From: Cellvibrio japonicus Ueda107
GTDB lineage: Bacteria; Pseudomonadota; Gammaproteobacteria; Pseudomonadales; Cellvibrionaceae
Length of the DNA stretch: 64,000 nt
Direction: 5' to 3'
Assembly (NCBI RefSeq): GCF_000019225.1
Contig: NC_010995.1
Span: 2,674,501 to 2,738,500, forward strand
Shown here: positions 43,899-53,084 of the stretch, one piece after another
How the letters are laid out: every line of letters begins with the position of its first letter
Numbering within the stretch: position 1 is the stretch's first letter
Notes under the pieces: model-generated
Seen by the model: the letters and a program-made list of their open reading frames with translations, nothing else
Databases searched by the model: none
Told to the model about the DNA's origin: nothing
Program-made: the position numbers and the translations under genes

Positions 43899-45113
43899 AT
43901 GAACCTGATTAAGAAATCCGACAAACTCAACGGGGTTTGTTATGACATTCGCGGCCCGGTACTCGAACACGCTAACCGCCTGGAAGAGGAAGGCCATCGT
44001 ATTCTCAAGCTGAACATTGGCAACCCTGCCCCTTTCGGTTTTTCCGCCCCGGATGAAATCATCCAGGATGTTATCCACAACCTCTCCGCCGCCGAAGGTT
44101 ATACCGCTTCCAAAGGCCTATTCGCCGCACGCAAGGCCGTGATGCATGAGTGCCAGCGCCTGAGCATCCCCGGCGTGGACATCGACGATATTTTCCTCGG
44201 CAATGGTGCCAGCGAATTAATCGTGATGGCGATGCAGGCATTGCTGAATAACGGTGATGAAGTCCTGGTGCCCGCCCCCGACTACCCGCTCTGGACTGCC
44301 GCTGTCAATTTGGCGGGCGGCAAGGCTCGCCACTATTTGTGTGACGAGGAGTCCGACTGGTTCCCCGATCTGGCCGATATTGAAAGCAAAATTACCGACA
44401 GAACCCGCGGCATAGTGGTGATCAACCCGAATAACCCCACGGGCGCGGTATACAGCCAGGATGTGTTAGAGCGCATTGTGGATATAGCGCGTCGCCATAA
44501 CCTGATTATTTTTGCTGACGAAATCTACAGCAAAATCCTGTACGACGATGCCGAGTTTATCCCCATGGGCCGCCTGGCCCAGGATGTGCTCTGCATCAGC
44601 TTTAATGGTTTGTCAAAAGCCTATCGCCTGGCAGGTTTCCGCTCTGGTTGGCTGGTGATCAGCGGCGCCAAGCATCGCGCTAAAAGTTACATAGAAGGCC
44701 TGGAAATGCTTGCGTCCATGCGCCTGTGCGCGAATGTGCCGGCCATGTTTGCCGTACAGACCGCCCTGGGCGGCTATCAAAGTATTAATGAATTGATCCT
44801 CCCCGGTGGTCGATTGCGCGATCAGCGCGATGCAGCCATGAAAGCCATTTCGGCAATTCCCGGAGTTTCCTGCGTAAAACCCCGTGGTGCACTCTACCTG
44901 TTCCCCAAAATCGACTTGAACCGCTACTCCATTAAAGATGACCAGCAAATGGTGTTGGACTTCCTGATTCAGGAAAAAGTATTGCTGGTACAAGGAACAG
45001 CTTTTAACTGGCCTAATCGCGATCACTTCCGCATCGTGTTCCTGCCACGTGAAGATGATCTCAATAAAGCCATCTATAAATTTGGCGATTTCCTCTCGCG
45101 CTATGCACAGTAA
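43899..45113 (+). CDS. alaA: AlaA-type PLP-dependent aminotransferase
   Basis: 404 residues of class I aminotransferase. The N-terminal IKKSDKLNGVCYDIRGPVLE is typical of AlaA (glutamate-pyruvate aminotransferase). NPNNPTGAVYS near 178, FADEIYSKILYDD near 207 and the PLP lysine in SFNGLSKAYRLAGFRSGW near 240 are all present, and the C-terminal Arg region FRIVFLPRED binds the carboxylate. It interconverts pyruvate/glutamate and alanine/2-oxoglutarate. Followed by a strong terminator. Confidence 0.9.
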   Translation: MNLIKKSDKLNGVCYDIRGPVLEHANRLEEEGHRILKLNIGNPAPFGFSAPDEIIQDVIHNLSAAEGYTASKGLFAARKAVMHECQRLSIPGVDIDDIFLGNGASELIVMAMQALLNNGDEVLVPAPDYPLWTAAVNLAGGKARHYLCDEESDWFPDLADIESKITDRTRGIVVINPNNPTGAVYSQDVLERIVDIARRHNLIIFADEIYSKILYDDAEFIPMGRLAQDVLCISFNGLSKAYRLAGFRSGWLVISGAKHRAKSYIEGLEMLASMRLCANVPAMFAVQTALGGYQSINELILPGGRLRDQRDAAMKAISAIPGVSCVKPRGALYLFPKIDLNRYSIKDDQQMVLDFLIQEKVLLVQGTAFNWPNRDHFRIVFLPREDDLNKAIYKFGDFLSRYAQ

Positions 45114-45124
45114 TTATCACCTGC

Positions 45125-45154
45125 AAAAAAGCCAGCATCTGCTGGCTTTTTTTG
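45125..45154. terminator. Bidirectional intrinsic terminator
   Basis: AAAAAAGCCAGCA, loop TCT-like, TGCTGGCTTTTTTT between convergent genes. Confidence 0.92.
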
Positions 45155-45160
45155 TTTGTC

Positions 45161-46084
45161 CTATTCGGGTTCGTTAATACCTGGCGGCAACTGATAAACC
45201 AATAATTTCAATTGCCGCTCTGGTTGCGCGTCAGGAAAGTCCGTGTGTGGAACCAGCCGCTCAAGTAATTTTGCCTCCGGGCAGGATGCTGCAAAAACGG
45301 CTTTTAAAAAGTCATCTCCCAATTCCGGGGCATTCAGGCAGGCCAGTACCAGCCCACCTGCCGGCATTAACTCCGGCAAACGCCGCACCAGCTTGGCGTA
45401 ATCCTTCTGCGCGATAAAACTGCCCTTTTGATAAGAAGGCGGATCAAGAATCACCAGATCAAAAGGCCCACGACGCTTGATCCTCCCCCAGGACTTCAAG
45501 ATATCTTCTGCAAGAAACTCAGCGCCGCGCTTATCCAGATTATTTAATTGATGATTGGCACGACCAAGGTTGAGTGCCGCACTACTCATATCCACATTCA
45601 CGACTTTCTCCGCACCTGCCGCCAGGGCCACCACAGAAAAAGCACAGGTGTAGGCAAATAAATTCAATACACGCTTGTTGATGGCTTGTTGCTCAAGCCA
45701 CTGGCGCCCCGGTTCCATATCGAGAAAAAAGCCGGCATTTTGCTGGCGAGCCAAATGCACATGAAAACACAACCTGCCACGACGGGCATACAGCGGTTCT
45801 GGTAAGTCGCCCCAAAACACCTGGCTGGGAGCACCCACCTGATAGCGGTGTTGTACGACCAATGCCTGCACTCCGGGAGCCAATGGACGCGCCGCAGAAG
45901 CCACCCTATCCACCCAATCAGGTGCAGGTGGTGTCTCGTAAAGCGTGAGCAGAAGTACAGGAGAGAAATAATCGAGCGTGACAAATTCCAAACCGGGAAA
46001 GCAGCGACCGCGACCGTGAAAAAGTCGCCGGCTTTCCTGCGCACGTGAAGGCCATGAGCCCAAGGCGTCAAGGATGGCTTGCAT
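45161..46084 (-). CDS. Class I SAM-dependent methyltransferase, RlmI/RlmK-like
   Basis: About 307 residues from the ATG at 46084, which has GGAGG 6 bases upstream inside the preceding gene. An RlmKL/RlmI-type Rossmann methyltransferase: NKRVLNLFAYTCAFSVVALAAGA near residue 135 is motif I, VDMSSAALNLGRANHQLN near 165 the acidic SAM ribose contact, and FDLVILDPPSYQKGSF near 205 the DPPSY catalytic motif of rRNA or protein methyltransferases. There is no N-terminal PUA signature as in full RlmI. Target probably 23S rRNA, not proven. Overlaps the NAD kinase-like gene by 17 bp. Confidence 0.8.
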   Translation of the reverse strand: MQAILDALGSWPSRAQESRRLFHGRGRCFPGLEFVTLDYFSPVLLLTLYETPPAPDWVDRVASAARPLAPGVQALVVQHRYQVGAPSQVFWGDLPEPLYARRGRLCFHVHLARQQNAGFFLDMEPGRQWLEQQAINKRVLNLFAYTCAFSVVALAAGAEKVVNVDMSSAALNLGRANHQLNNLDKRGAEFLAEDILKSWGRIKRRGPFDLVILDPPSYQKGSFIAQKDYAKLVRRLPELMPAGGLVLACLNAPELGDDFLKAVFAASCPEAKLLERLVPHTDFPDAQPERQLKLLVYQLPPGINEPE

Positions 46085-47228
46085 CGGCAACCTCCCCCAT
46101 CACCGCACCATAGCCCACCGGATATAACACCGACTCCTGATAACCCGTGATAACCGGGCGATAGCCACAAAAAGCCCGATCCAATTCAGGATCGTTGGTA
46201 TCCACCAGGAGCGGACGGCCGTTCAATGCCAGGATTTTTCCGCGAGCGGCGATCACCAACAGATTGTCGATGCCCACCCGACGCAACACCGCAGGTGATA
46301 ACTGCTGGTTACCACGCCCCAATATATGCCCCTGCCCACCAATGGCGGTCACGATAATTTTGCAAGGCCCTTTGTGTTCATCCAGCAGGGCCAACAATTG
46401 TGTGGCAGACACATCACAGGCAATCAATTGGTTATTCAGCAACACATCAACGCCCAGTAAACTGCCTTGCAGTCCCAGCTGTTGCAAAAATACTTGTGTC
46501 GTAGAGCCTGGCCCGACGATATACAGGGTATCGTCTTGCAATTGTTCAATCAGGGTTTCCGCAGCATCCAACTGTGCCAACTCATCGCGCTCCGTACCGG
46601 CATTTTTCACCTGTTGCAGGAGCTGCGAATCTTCCGGCACTAGCAGTGTTCCATAAAAACGCGCGCGCACCAGGCCCTGGCGAAATGCGTCTTCGTCGAT
46701 ATCTTTCACATCGCGCTCGGCAATATTAACCAGTTTTCCAGTGAGGAATTGCTGCAAGATATCGCCTGCCGCTTCGGGAGAAATGGCATAAACCCCCGAA
46801 TGCATTTTGACGCCGGAAGGAACACCCAGGACAGGTTGGCGGATACCCGCAACATCGGCAATCAGGCGCGCCGTTCCATCACCACCGGCAAACAGGATTA
46901 AATCCACACCTGCCGCCATCAGCGCACGAGCGGCAGCACAGGTGTCTTCTGCCTGCGTCGGTTGATACTGGGCCTGCCCGACAATCACCGTGGCAAAACC
47001 CAAGGCTTGGGCCACATCGGCGCCCATGTCCTGCGCAAAGCAATAAATCGCAATGCGATCGGCAAACGCAGTCACAGCATTCAATGTACGAGCCATGCGT
47101 GCGGGGGCACGCTGTTCGGCACCGCGAGCCAATGCCTCGCGGCGAATCGCTTCACCATCAGTTCCTTTCAACCCCACACTGCCGCCCAGGCCCGCATAGG
47201 GATTAATGATCACACCTAATTTAAACAC
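46068..47228 (-). CDS. ATP-NAD kinase-family protein
   Basis: 386 residues starting at a GTG that overlaps the end of pdxB by 8 bp. NAD kinase-type motifs: GVIINPYAGLGGSVG at the N terminus, LILFAGGDGTARLIADV near 110 (GGDG phosphate loop), GVPSGVKMHSGVYA near 135, and TAIGGQGHILGRGNQQLSP near 295. Longer and more divergent than housekeeping NadK. This family (as in acetoin catabolism gene clusters) has an uncertain substrate. Operon pdxB-NADK-methyltransferase by overlap. Confidence 0.85.
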   Translation of the reverse strand: MFKLGVIINPYAGLGGSVGLKGTDGEAIRREALARGAEQRAPARMARTLNAVTAFADRIAIYCFAQDMGADVAQALGFATVIVGQAQYQPTQAEDTCAAARALMAAGVDLILFAGGDGTARLIADVAGIRQPVLGVPSGVKMHSGVYAISPEAAGDILQQFLTGKLVNIAERDVKDIDEDAFRQGLVRARFYGTLLVPEDSQLLQQVKNAGTERDELAQLDAAETLIEQLQDDTLYIVGPGSTTQVFLQQLGLQGSLLGVDVLLNNQLIACDVSATQLLALLDEHKGPCKIIVTAIGGQGHILGRGNQQLSPAVLRRVGIDNLLVIAARGKILALNGRPLLVDTNDPELDRAFCGYRPVITGYQESVLYPVGYGAVMGEVADASHP

Positions 47229-48357
47229 AACGGAATCCCAGTACCGTCAACCAATGGCGTGCGGCTTCAGCCTGGGCTGACAAGCGAACCTGATAGTTAT
47301 GAAATTCACGACGGCGCGGATAGTGTTTACGCAAATGATCAAATCCGGCCCCAAACTCACTGTTTCCGGCGCATGCCAACTGTGCCTGTTCACGCAAACG
47401 CGCATCGTCCGCCGCTATGTCATATACCTGTTTAATCAGGTGTTTGGCCAATGGCCAAGGCTGGGTCAATCCGGCAGTATCCAGAAGATTATCGTCCAGG
47501 GGGGGTACCAGTTCAGACAAGTCTGCCTGCGGAGCAACACCAATATGCTTGCAACAGGCCTGGTAGATCATTGCAGTACCATTTAACTTTCCATCATAGC
47601 TATAGCCGGCAATATGGGGAGAGCCAATAGCAACCTCGTTCAACAATTCGAGGGATATATCCGGTTCGGGTTCCCACACATCGAGGACTACGCGCACATC
47701 ATGGCGCACACGCAAACAATCCAGTAACGCCTGGTTGTCCACTACGGCACCACGTCCGGCATTAATAAGTATGGCACCGGGGCGCAACTGGGCCAGCTCC
47801 CGCTCACCGACCAGGTGAAAGCTGGGATAGGAGCCAGTGGTGACCAAGGGTGTATGCATACTGATAAAGTCGCAGGCGAGTACATCCTCAAGGGACGTGA
47901 GATCCGGGTTTTGCGCCAAAGTCAGGTTTGGATCGTAACAGCGAACATCCACCCCCTGGGCCTTGAGCCGACGGTAAAGCAGGCCGCCAACATTACCGCA
48001 ACCAATAATGCCAAAACGCCCATGCAGCCAATGAATATCCAGATGGCAAAGTGCCGCATAAACGTATTCCACGACGGAATTGGCATTGCATCCGGGCGCA
48101 CTGGACCAGGCGATGCCCTGTTGCTCCAGCCAAGCCTGGTCCAGATGATCTACACCTATAGTGCATGTGCCCACAAAGCGGACACGACTTCCCTCAAGAA
48201 GAGCCGCATTAACGGGTGTTACCGAACGCACAATTAACACATCGGCAGCGCGAACATCCTCAGCTGTCATGGAGCGTCCCGGAAGGCGTGTTATTTCACC
48301 CAAATGCCCAAAGAATTCATTAACCAGGGGGATATTTTCGTCAGCAACAATCTTCAT
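47221..48357 (-). CDS. pdxB: Erythronate-4-phosphate dehydrogenase PdxB
   Basis: 378 residues, second step of the deoxyxylulose-independent (DXP-dependent) pyridoxal phosphate route. The D-2-hydroxyacid dehydrogenase core has GIIGCGNVGGLLYRRL near 121, INAGRGAVVD near 205, LDVWEPEP near 229 with catalytic Arg/Glu, and SPHIAGYSYDGK near 252 with catalytic His. The PdxB-specific C-terminal dimerisation domain is complete (FDHLRKHYPRRREF). MKIVADENIPLV start is diagnostic. Confidence 0.97.
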   Translation of the reverse strand: MKIVADENIPLVNEFFGHLGEITRLPGRSMTAEDVRAADVLIVRSVTPVNAALLEGSRVRFVGTCTIGVDHLDQAWLEQQGIAWSSAPGCNANSVVEYVYAALCHLDIHWLHGRFGIIGCGNVGGLLYRRLKAQGVDVRCYDPNLTLAQNPDLTSLEDVLACDFISMHTPLVTTGSYPSFHLVGERELAQLRPGAILINAGRGAVVDNQALLDCLRVRHDVRVVLDVWEPEPDISLELLNEVAIGSPHIAGYSYDGKLNGTAMIYQACCKHIGVAPQADLSELVPPLDDNLLDTAGLTQPWPLAKHLIKQVYDIAADDARLREQAQLACAGNSEFGAGFDHLRKHYPRRREFHNYQVRLSAQAEAARHWLTVLGFRCV

Positions 48358-48592
48358 AACATCTCAATAACATTGGAGTAAGGTGCGAGCCGTCAAGACA
48401 GGTTAAACAACACTCAACAGCACATCGGACAAGTGCTTTTGGGTACCCTGTTTTTAGACCTTGGGGTAATCGCGGAAAAAAGTAATCCGCAGCAGTTGTG
48501 CTTTGGGGGTTTAGCATATACCTTATATAGTGATGGCGGCCTTTTATGCCATCTCCCGGGACTTGTCTCCCAGCTCACTAGGGGGGTGTATT

Positions 48593-49291
48593 ATGAAGAC
48601 CTCGAACACTGGCCACAACATGGATAATGTGGTTGATATCTTCACTCGGAAAACCTACTCAGCCCTTCACGACGAGCGTTTTATCCGCCTGGCTCCCGAG
48701 CTGGATGGCCTGGAAATGCTCTACTCCAATGACAGCTCCTCCGAAAAGCTCTATAGCCTGAAAATCCTCTGCTGGGGTTTGCGTGCCAATGGTGAAGTTG
48801 TCGGCCTGGTGCCCTGGTTGAATGATATTGTCCCCTGCCCCGAACTTTGTGACCCATTGAATGGACACTGGGAGGGCTATTATGACCCGGGTATTGATGA
48901 AGTTTTTTTCGACGCCCCCATGCACAAAGTCATCGAGCTGGAAACCGCTGCCGAGTACTACGAAGTCCAGTGCGAAAGTGGCGATGATGTGATCCAGGAA
49001 CTGCCGGATACTATAGGTACCCACGCCGTGCTGGCAATGCCAGGTACCAAACGTTTAGCCTTGGTCGAAGTCGTTAGCTGGTGCCTGCATTACGATGGCA
49101 GTATCTACGCCATGATTACTGACCAGAGCAAAGTTGTCAGTACACCAGTGTTACCGGGCGACGAGTGTTTATACGAAGCCCAGGCTAACGAAAACTTCCG
49201 CTATTTCTTCCAGCATCAGATCGCTAACAAGATCAAAGCAGAAGATCCGGAGGCCCTGGCAGCTATATCCATGCTGGTAGATGGGCTCTAG
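48593..49291 (+). CDS. Conserved hypothetical protein
   Basis: 232 residues from the ATG at 48593, preceded by AGGGGGG; a second ATG at 48620 is possible. No signal peptide or membrane segment. The composition is acidic, with motifs I cannot place: LKILCWGLRANGEVVGLVPWLND near residue 55 and GHWEGYYDPGIDEVFFDAP near 85. It is divergent from pdxB with an AT-rich TTATATAGT-type -10 region about 60 bases upstream. Function unknown. Confidence 0.7.
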   Translation: MKTSNTGHNMDNVVDIFTRKTYSALHDERFIRLAPELDGLEMLYSNDSSSEKLYSLKILCWGLRANGEVVGLVPWLNDIVPCPELCDPLNGHWEGYYDPGIDEVFFDAPMHKVIELETAAEYYEVQCESGDDVIQELPDTIGTHAVLAMPGTKRLALVEVVSWCLHYDGSIYAMITDQSKVVSTPVLPGDECLYEAQANENFRYFFQHQIANKIKAEDPEALAAISMLVDGL

Positions 49292-49308
49292 CTTCATACC
49301 TTCCCCCA

Positions 49309-49341
49309 TAAAAAAACGCCGCAAAAGCGGCGTTTTTTTAT
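49309..49341. terminator. Bidirectional intrinsic terminator
   Basis: ATAAAAAAACGCCGC, loop AAAA, GCGGCGTTTTTTTAT. Confidence 0.93.
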
Positions 49342-49356
49342 GGTAATGGCCAAATA

Positions 49357-49803
49357 TTACTCGCCACTCAATCCGTAGGATTGCAGCACGCCATTCTGGA
49401 ATACCATATTCAGCAAGCCATCAATATCCGGCGTTTGTACACCAAATGCACTGGCTACTGCCTGGGCCGTCATGATTTTTTCCACAATACCGTTTGCCTT
49501 GTACTGAAGGGTTTGGGTCTGGCCTTCAGTGGCGGAAGACACTGGCTCTCCCAAGAGCTGAACCACCTGTTCCTGCGTACTGACCCCGGGTTTAAGGTAA
49601 TTGGACAGCGCCTGGTTAAGCAAAGCTTCCGGAGATGACACCTGCTGTTCAACAGCCTGGGCTTGGGTTGCCACACTCTGCGCCTGGGTATTCACTTCAT
49701 TAGCCTTGTTAACGGCCTTATTCAAACCGCCCAACAAATCCACAGCCATAACGGGTGAGGACAAGGCGCCGATCAAAAGCGCAATACTGATAGATTGCTT
49801 CAT
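49357..49803 (-). CDS. Periplasmic protein with a BamE/SmpA-like domain (hypothetical)
   Basis: 148 residues. Signal peptide ending SSPVMA (about residue 20), then a helical Ala/Gln-rich segment (NKANEVNTQAQSVATQAQAV), then a C-terminal region reading KPGVSTQEQVVQLLGEPVS, the loop pattern of BamE/SmpA-type folds. No cysteine, so not a lipoprotein. Function unknown; alone between terminators. Confidence 0.6.
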   Translation of the reverse strand: MKQSISIALLIGALSSPVMAVDLLGGLNKAVNKANEVNTQAQSVATQAQAVEQQVSSPEALLNQALSNYLKPGVSTQEQVVQLLGEPVSSATEGQTQTLQYKANGIVEKIMTAQAVASAFGVQTPDIDGLLNMVFQNGVLQSYGLSGE

Positions 49804-49911
49804 AACATCTCCCTAAAACATCAGATTAAACTTCATCAATATCTCTTAATTGACTGATCAGACAGCAATTAAGGCGGCGCATAGTAACGCATATCCCATC
49901 AAGAAACTGTG

Positions 49912-50145
49912 TCATTTCTTACGAATTACGTAGATATAGGTGTCATCATCCTGCCTTTGTTCCAACATCTCATGACCCAAAAACAGGCAAAACTTGGGGA
50001 CATCGCGTGTTGTTGAAGGGTCTGTCGCCGTCACTTGAATAATATCTCCACTATCCAGCTCCCTGACAGCCTTGTGCAATAACATCACAGGCTCAGGGCA
50101 CAAAAGGCCACTTGTATCTAAATACTTCTTAATGTGTTGATTCAT
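49912..50145 (-). CDS. tusA: Sulfur carrier protein TusA
   Basis: 77 residues. The invariant CPEP with Cys16 (DTSGLLCPEPVMLL) carries persulfide sulfur, followed by the TusA end DTYIYVIRKK. It passes sulfur from cysteine desulfurase to TusBCD/E for 2-thiouridine of tRNA wobble bases and to other acceptors. A single gene on the minus strand. Confidence 0.95.
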   Translation of the reverse strand: MNQHIKKYLDTSGLLCPEPVMLLHKAVRELDSGDIIQVTATDPSTTRDVPKFCLFLGHEMLEQRQDDDTYIYVIRKK

Positions 50146-50255
50146 AGTTTCAAAACGTCTATCAAATTTCAGGCAAATAGCGATTTGGTTGCTATGCTTG
50201 GTTTAAATGGATGCTAAAGGGAGGGGATGAGTTTAATACCGGGGAACCCTGTTCG

Positions 50256-50657
50256 ATGTCTCGGAAAATACCAGATTATTGTATGCCTGCCGATTTCTTT
50301 TGTCGCCACAACCTGGAGCTAAGCTTCCGCTTGTTGCGCAACAAACACCCACTGCTAGCCAACGCGCTGAAAATAGCGCTCGATGAGCTAACACCCGTTG
50401 ATTACCAGGATTTGCATGCCAGTTATACCGGCGAGATGCTGCTTAACAGCGAGCTGATTGAAAAACTTTCACCCCAAGTAATTGGCCAAATAGTATCCAG
50501 TCTTACCAACCTTGGCCGCCAGGCACTCCAGCAGCAGGATTTACCTCCGCGGCATATAGCCGTAATGCGCACCTTGATTGAGGATTGGGTAGCCCTAACC
50601 GAGTGGATTCTTAACCACTCCAGCGCCGATACCGGCGACAAAACCTCATACCATTAA
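50256..50657 (+). CDS. Hypothetical protein
   Basis: About 133 residues from the ATG at 50256 (GGGGA about 10 bases upstream), with in-frame ATGs at 50211 and 50283 also open. All-helical look, no signal peptide, Leu-rich (LELSFRLLRNKHPLLANALKIAL near residue 18). I recognise no family. Between tusA and rlmM, divergent from tusA and convergent with rlmM, suggesting an independent small gene. Confidence 0.5.
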   Translation: MSRKIPDYCMPADFFCRHNLELSFRLLRNKHPLLANALKIALDELTPVDYQDLHASYTGEMLLNSELIEKLSPQVIGQIVSSLTNLGRQALQQQDLPPRHIAVMRTLIEDWVALTEWILNHSSADTGDKTSYH

Positions 50658-50675
50658 TCAACGCCGCCTCGTGCA

Positions 50676-51728
50676 TCAAAAGACGCGCAGGTAGCCCGTC
50701 ACTTCTTCCCGGTCATGGTAGAGCTGTTTGAAATCCAGCTCCGCCCGCATACCGAGTGAGCCCAACTCCCCCAGTATCCGTGTCCGGCATTTCTGGACTT
50801 CCATATAGCGCTGTTTCATCGGCAACTTGAGATTAAAAATGGCTTGGCGACAATGTCCCTTGCTAAACCATTTGATCACCATACTGGATACCCGCGCCGG
50901 CTTATCCACGATATCGCACACCAACCAGTCAACAGGCTTTTTAGGTTCAAACAAAAAACCGTCGGCCAACACATGGGTCACCAATCCGGAATCCAGCAGG
51001 TCTTTGTCCATGGGGCCATTGTCGATGGCTTCTACATAGATGCTGCGCTGTACCAGCTGCCATGTCCAACCACCGGGCGCTGCACCAAGATCCACTGCGC
51101 GCATACCCGGTGCCAATCGTCTATCCCAATCGGCAGCGGGAATAAAATGGTGCCAAGCCTCTTCCAGCTTCAACGTTGCCCGACTGGGCGCAGATTTGGG
51201 AAGGCGCAAACGCGGAATTCCCATAGGCCAGGCTGAACTGTTATTGACGGGGGCTACACCAAGATAAGCTTCCGTACCTGACAGGAATACCAGGTGCAAG
51301 CGCCACGGACTTTTGCGATCCAGGCATTTATGTGCATCCAATGCCTTACCAAAAGGAAGCAGAAATTTTTTAACCAATGCAGACAGCGCTTTACCTTCGT
51401 TGGTATCAACTGTTTCGCCCGTTAAGTCACTAGTTTTCGGCAGTGCTCGCGCCGCTTCCAGCAACGGACTTACCCGGTCGGTTACAGGCAGGTCGCTCAG
51501 ATTGCCAAAACCCGCAAACCACTGACGTACAAAAATCAATGACTGGAACGGAAGCTGCCGTATTAGCGTTTCAGCGCCTCGTTCATCCTGGGTGATAAAG
51601 ACGACAAAAGCCGCATTATCTTTAGTCTTGCTATAACCATAAATTCCCTGGGCGGCAGCCAACTCTGTGATTTCAGCAGCGCATTCCTTTTCAAACCCGG
51701 GACGACAATGAAGGAATAATTGGTTCAC
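50676..51728 (-). CDS. rlmM: 23S rRNA C2498 2'-O-ribose methyltransferase RlmM
   Basis: 350 residues starting at a GTG. The THUMP-type N-terminal region is followed by an RrmJ-type SAM domain: GMRAVDLGAAPGGWTWQLVQ near 210, VDWLVCDIVDKPARV near 265, and ending KLPMKQRYMEV. The K-D-K type catalytic residues are in place. It methylates C2498 of 23S rRNA. Follows the YheU-type gene 15 bp upstream. Confidence 0.95.
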   Translation of the reverse strand: MNQLFLHCRPGFEKECAAEITELAAAQGIYGYSKTKDNAAFVVFITQDERGAETLIRQLPFQSLIFVRQWFAGFGNLSDLPVTDRVSPLLEAARALPKTSDLTGETVDTNEGKALSALVKKFLLPFGKALDAHKCLDRKSPWRLHLVFLSGTEAYLGVAPVNNSSAWPMGIPRLRLPKSAPSRATLKLEEAWHHFIPAADWDRRLAPGMRAVDLGAAPGGWTWQLVQRSIYVEAIDNGPMDKDLLDSGLVTHVLADGFLFEPKKPVDWLVCDIVDKPARVSSMVIKWFSKGHCRQAIFNLKLPMKQRYMEVQKCRTRILGELGSLGMRAELDFKQLYHDREEVTGYLRVF

Positions 51729-51743
51729 AATGATCTCAAGTTA

Positions 51744-51971
51744 TCAGGATAAAAATTGTTCAGCATCACGTTTAGGTAACAATGTAACACTCTCGGTTTT
51801 CTCATCAAACACAATGACAATATCACCGCATTCAAGCTGATACCTTACCTGCGACACTTTTGTACCCAGGGGGACTTCTTCCCAGCCGTAATCCGTACCC
51901 TCGCGGGTAATGAATTCTTCGATGAGTCCCTGCAGGGCCTCGGGAGATAAACGTTGATAAGGAATGATCAT
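51744..51971 (-). CDS. YheU/UPF0270-family protein
   Basis: 75 residues: MIIPYQRLSPEALQGLIEEF, then REGTDYG and a C-terminal end with VTLLPKRDA. The pattern matches YheU, a small conserved cytoplasmic protein without a settled role. It lies just upstream of rlmM and probably shares its transcript. Confidence 0.88.
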   Translation of the reverse strand: MIIPYQRLSPEALQGLIEEFITREGTDYGWEEVPLGTKVSQVRYQLECGDIVIVFDEKTESVTLLPKRDAEQFLS

Positions 51972-52079
51972 GTTAGCCAGTTGATAAATTGCAGGTTAGT
52001 ATCAATCAGAGTAGTCTTTGAGCATCAAACCGCTTTACTCTACCCATAATCCCACGATAAAACAGAAGAAGGACAGATT

Positions 52080-52613
52080 GTGAATAGCCAATTGATTCTC
52101 ACCGTTATTTGCGACGATAAACCGGGCATCGTCGAACAACTCGCACAAACTATCAGCAATCACCAGGGTAACTGGCTGGAAAGCCGCATGTCCCATCTCG
52201 CCGGGAAATTTGCGGGCATATTGCAAGTAGCTGTCAATGAAATTCATAAGGCCAGCTTGCGCCAGGCCTTGACTGACCTGCACAGTAAGGGCTTTAAAAT
52301 CATCGTTGAAGATGCCTTATCTGTCACACCAAGTGACTGCCGTCAATTCAGCTTTACGGTTGTCGGTGCCGATAGGCCCGGCATTGTACGCGAAATAGCC
52401 CAGGCTTTCTCTGTGCGCCATATTAACATGGGCGAACTGGAAACTGCTTGCTCCAGTATGCCATGGTCGGGTGAGCCTTTATTTGAAGCCAGCGGCATTA
52501 TCGAGGTCCCCAAATCAGTCAACCTTAACGATCTCTATGACCAACTGGATAAGATTGCAGATGACCTGGCCATTGACATACGCCTCGAATCCTCCAGTGA
52601 GCAGTCGGTATAA
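52080..52613 (+). CDS. gcvR: GcvR-type ACT-domain regulator
   Basis: 177 residues starting at a GTG with AAGGA 6 bases upstream. Two ACT domains: LILTVICDDKPGIVEQLAQTI at the N terminus and FTVVGADRPGIVREIAQAF near residue 92. GcvR of E. coli is an accessory repressor that binds glycine and GcvA to control the glycine cleavage genes. No gcv operon is in this window, so the role is by family only. Confidence 0.88.
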   Translation: MNSQLILTVICDDKPGIVEQLAQTISNHQGNWLESRMSHLAGKFAGILQVAVNEIHKASLRQALTDLHSKGFKIIVEDALSVTPSDCRQFSFTVVGADRPGIVREIAQAFSVRHINMGELETACSSMPWSGEPLFEASGIIEVPKSVNLNDLYDQLDKIADDLAIDIRLESSSEQSV

Positions 52614-52644
52614 TCTCACCGCAAGGCATTAGGTGGATAGAACA

Positions 52645-53067
52645 TCAGGGATGATGGTGCTTTTTATGCTCGTGTAATTTTTCGTCAAATTTTTCCAGCT
52701 CGATATTAATCGCCGTGGTAGAAATATTGACCTCATAAAAAGAAAATAATAGCGAAATCACCAGGAAAATCAGACTGGCTGCAAACAAGAATTTTCCCTC
52801 TATCGCCCAGCCTAATAGCAGAGCAAACATAGACAGGGTACAGAGCACAAACGACAAAACCCCAAAAGCCTGCATCAGGCGAATCACCTTCATGCGTATG
52901 CGCAAATTATGAATCTGGCGGATGACAACGGCTTTCGATGGCGCATCCTCCAGGTTACTCAATTGGCGAATCACATTGGCCAATACCACAAAGCGATTGG
53001 TATAAGCCAGCATTAACAATGAAATAGCCGGAAACAGCAGGCTTGGGGTTGTAACAGTTATTTCCAT
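52645..53067 (-). CDS. DUF2721-family membrane protein
   Basis: 140 residues with three membrane segments (LFPAISLLMLAYTNRFVVLANVIRQL near residue 10 is the DUF2721 start; two more in the middle) and a His-rich tail EHKKHHHP that could bind metal. Function unknown. Downstream of the MshQ gene on the same strand. Confidence 0.75.
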   Translation of the reverse strand: MEITVTTPSLLFPAISLLMLAYTNRFVVLANVIRQLSNLEDAPSKAVVIRQIHNLRIRMKVIRLMQAFGVLSFVLCTLSMFALLLGWAIEGKFLFAASLIFLVISLLFSFYEVNISTTAINIELEKFDEKLHEHKKHHHP

Positions 53068-53084
53068 AAAAACAGATCATCACG

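Noticed and set aside
48433..48627. A 64-codon plus-strand frame upstream of and overlapping the gene at 48593
   Set aside because: No ribosome site, no recognisable content, and it overlaps the better-supported start in another frame.
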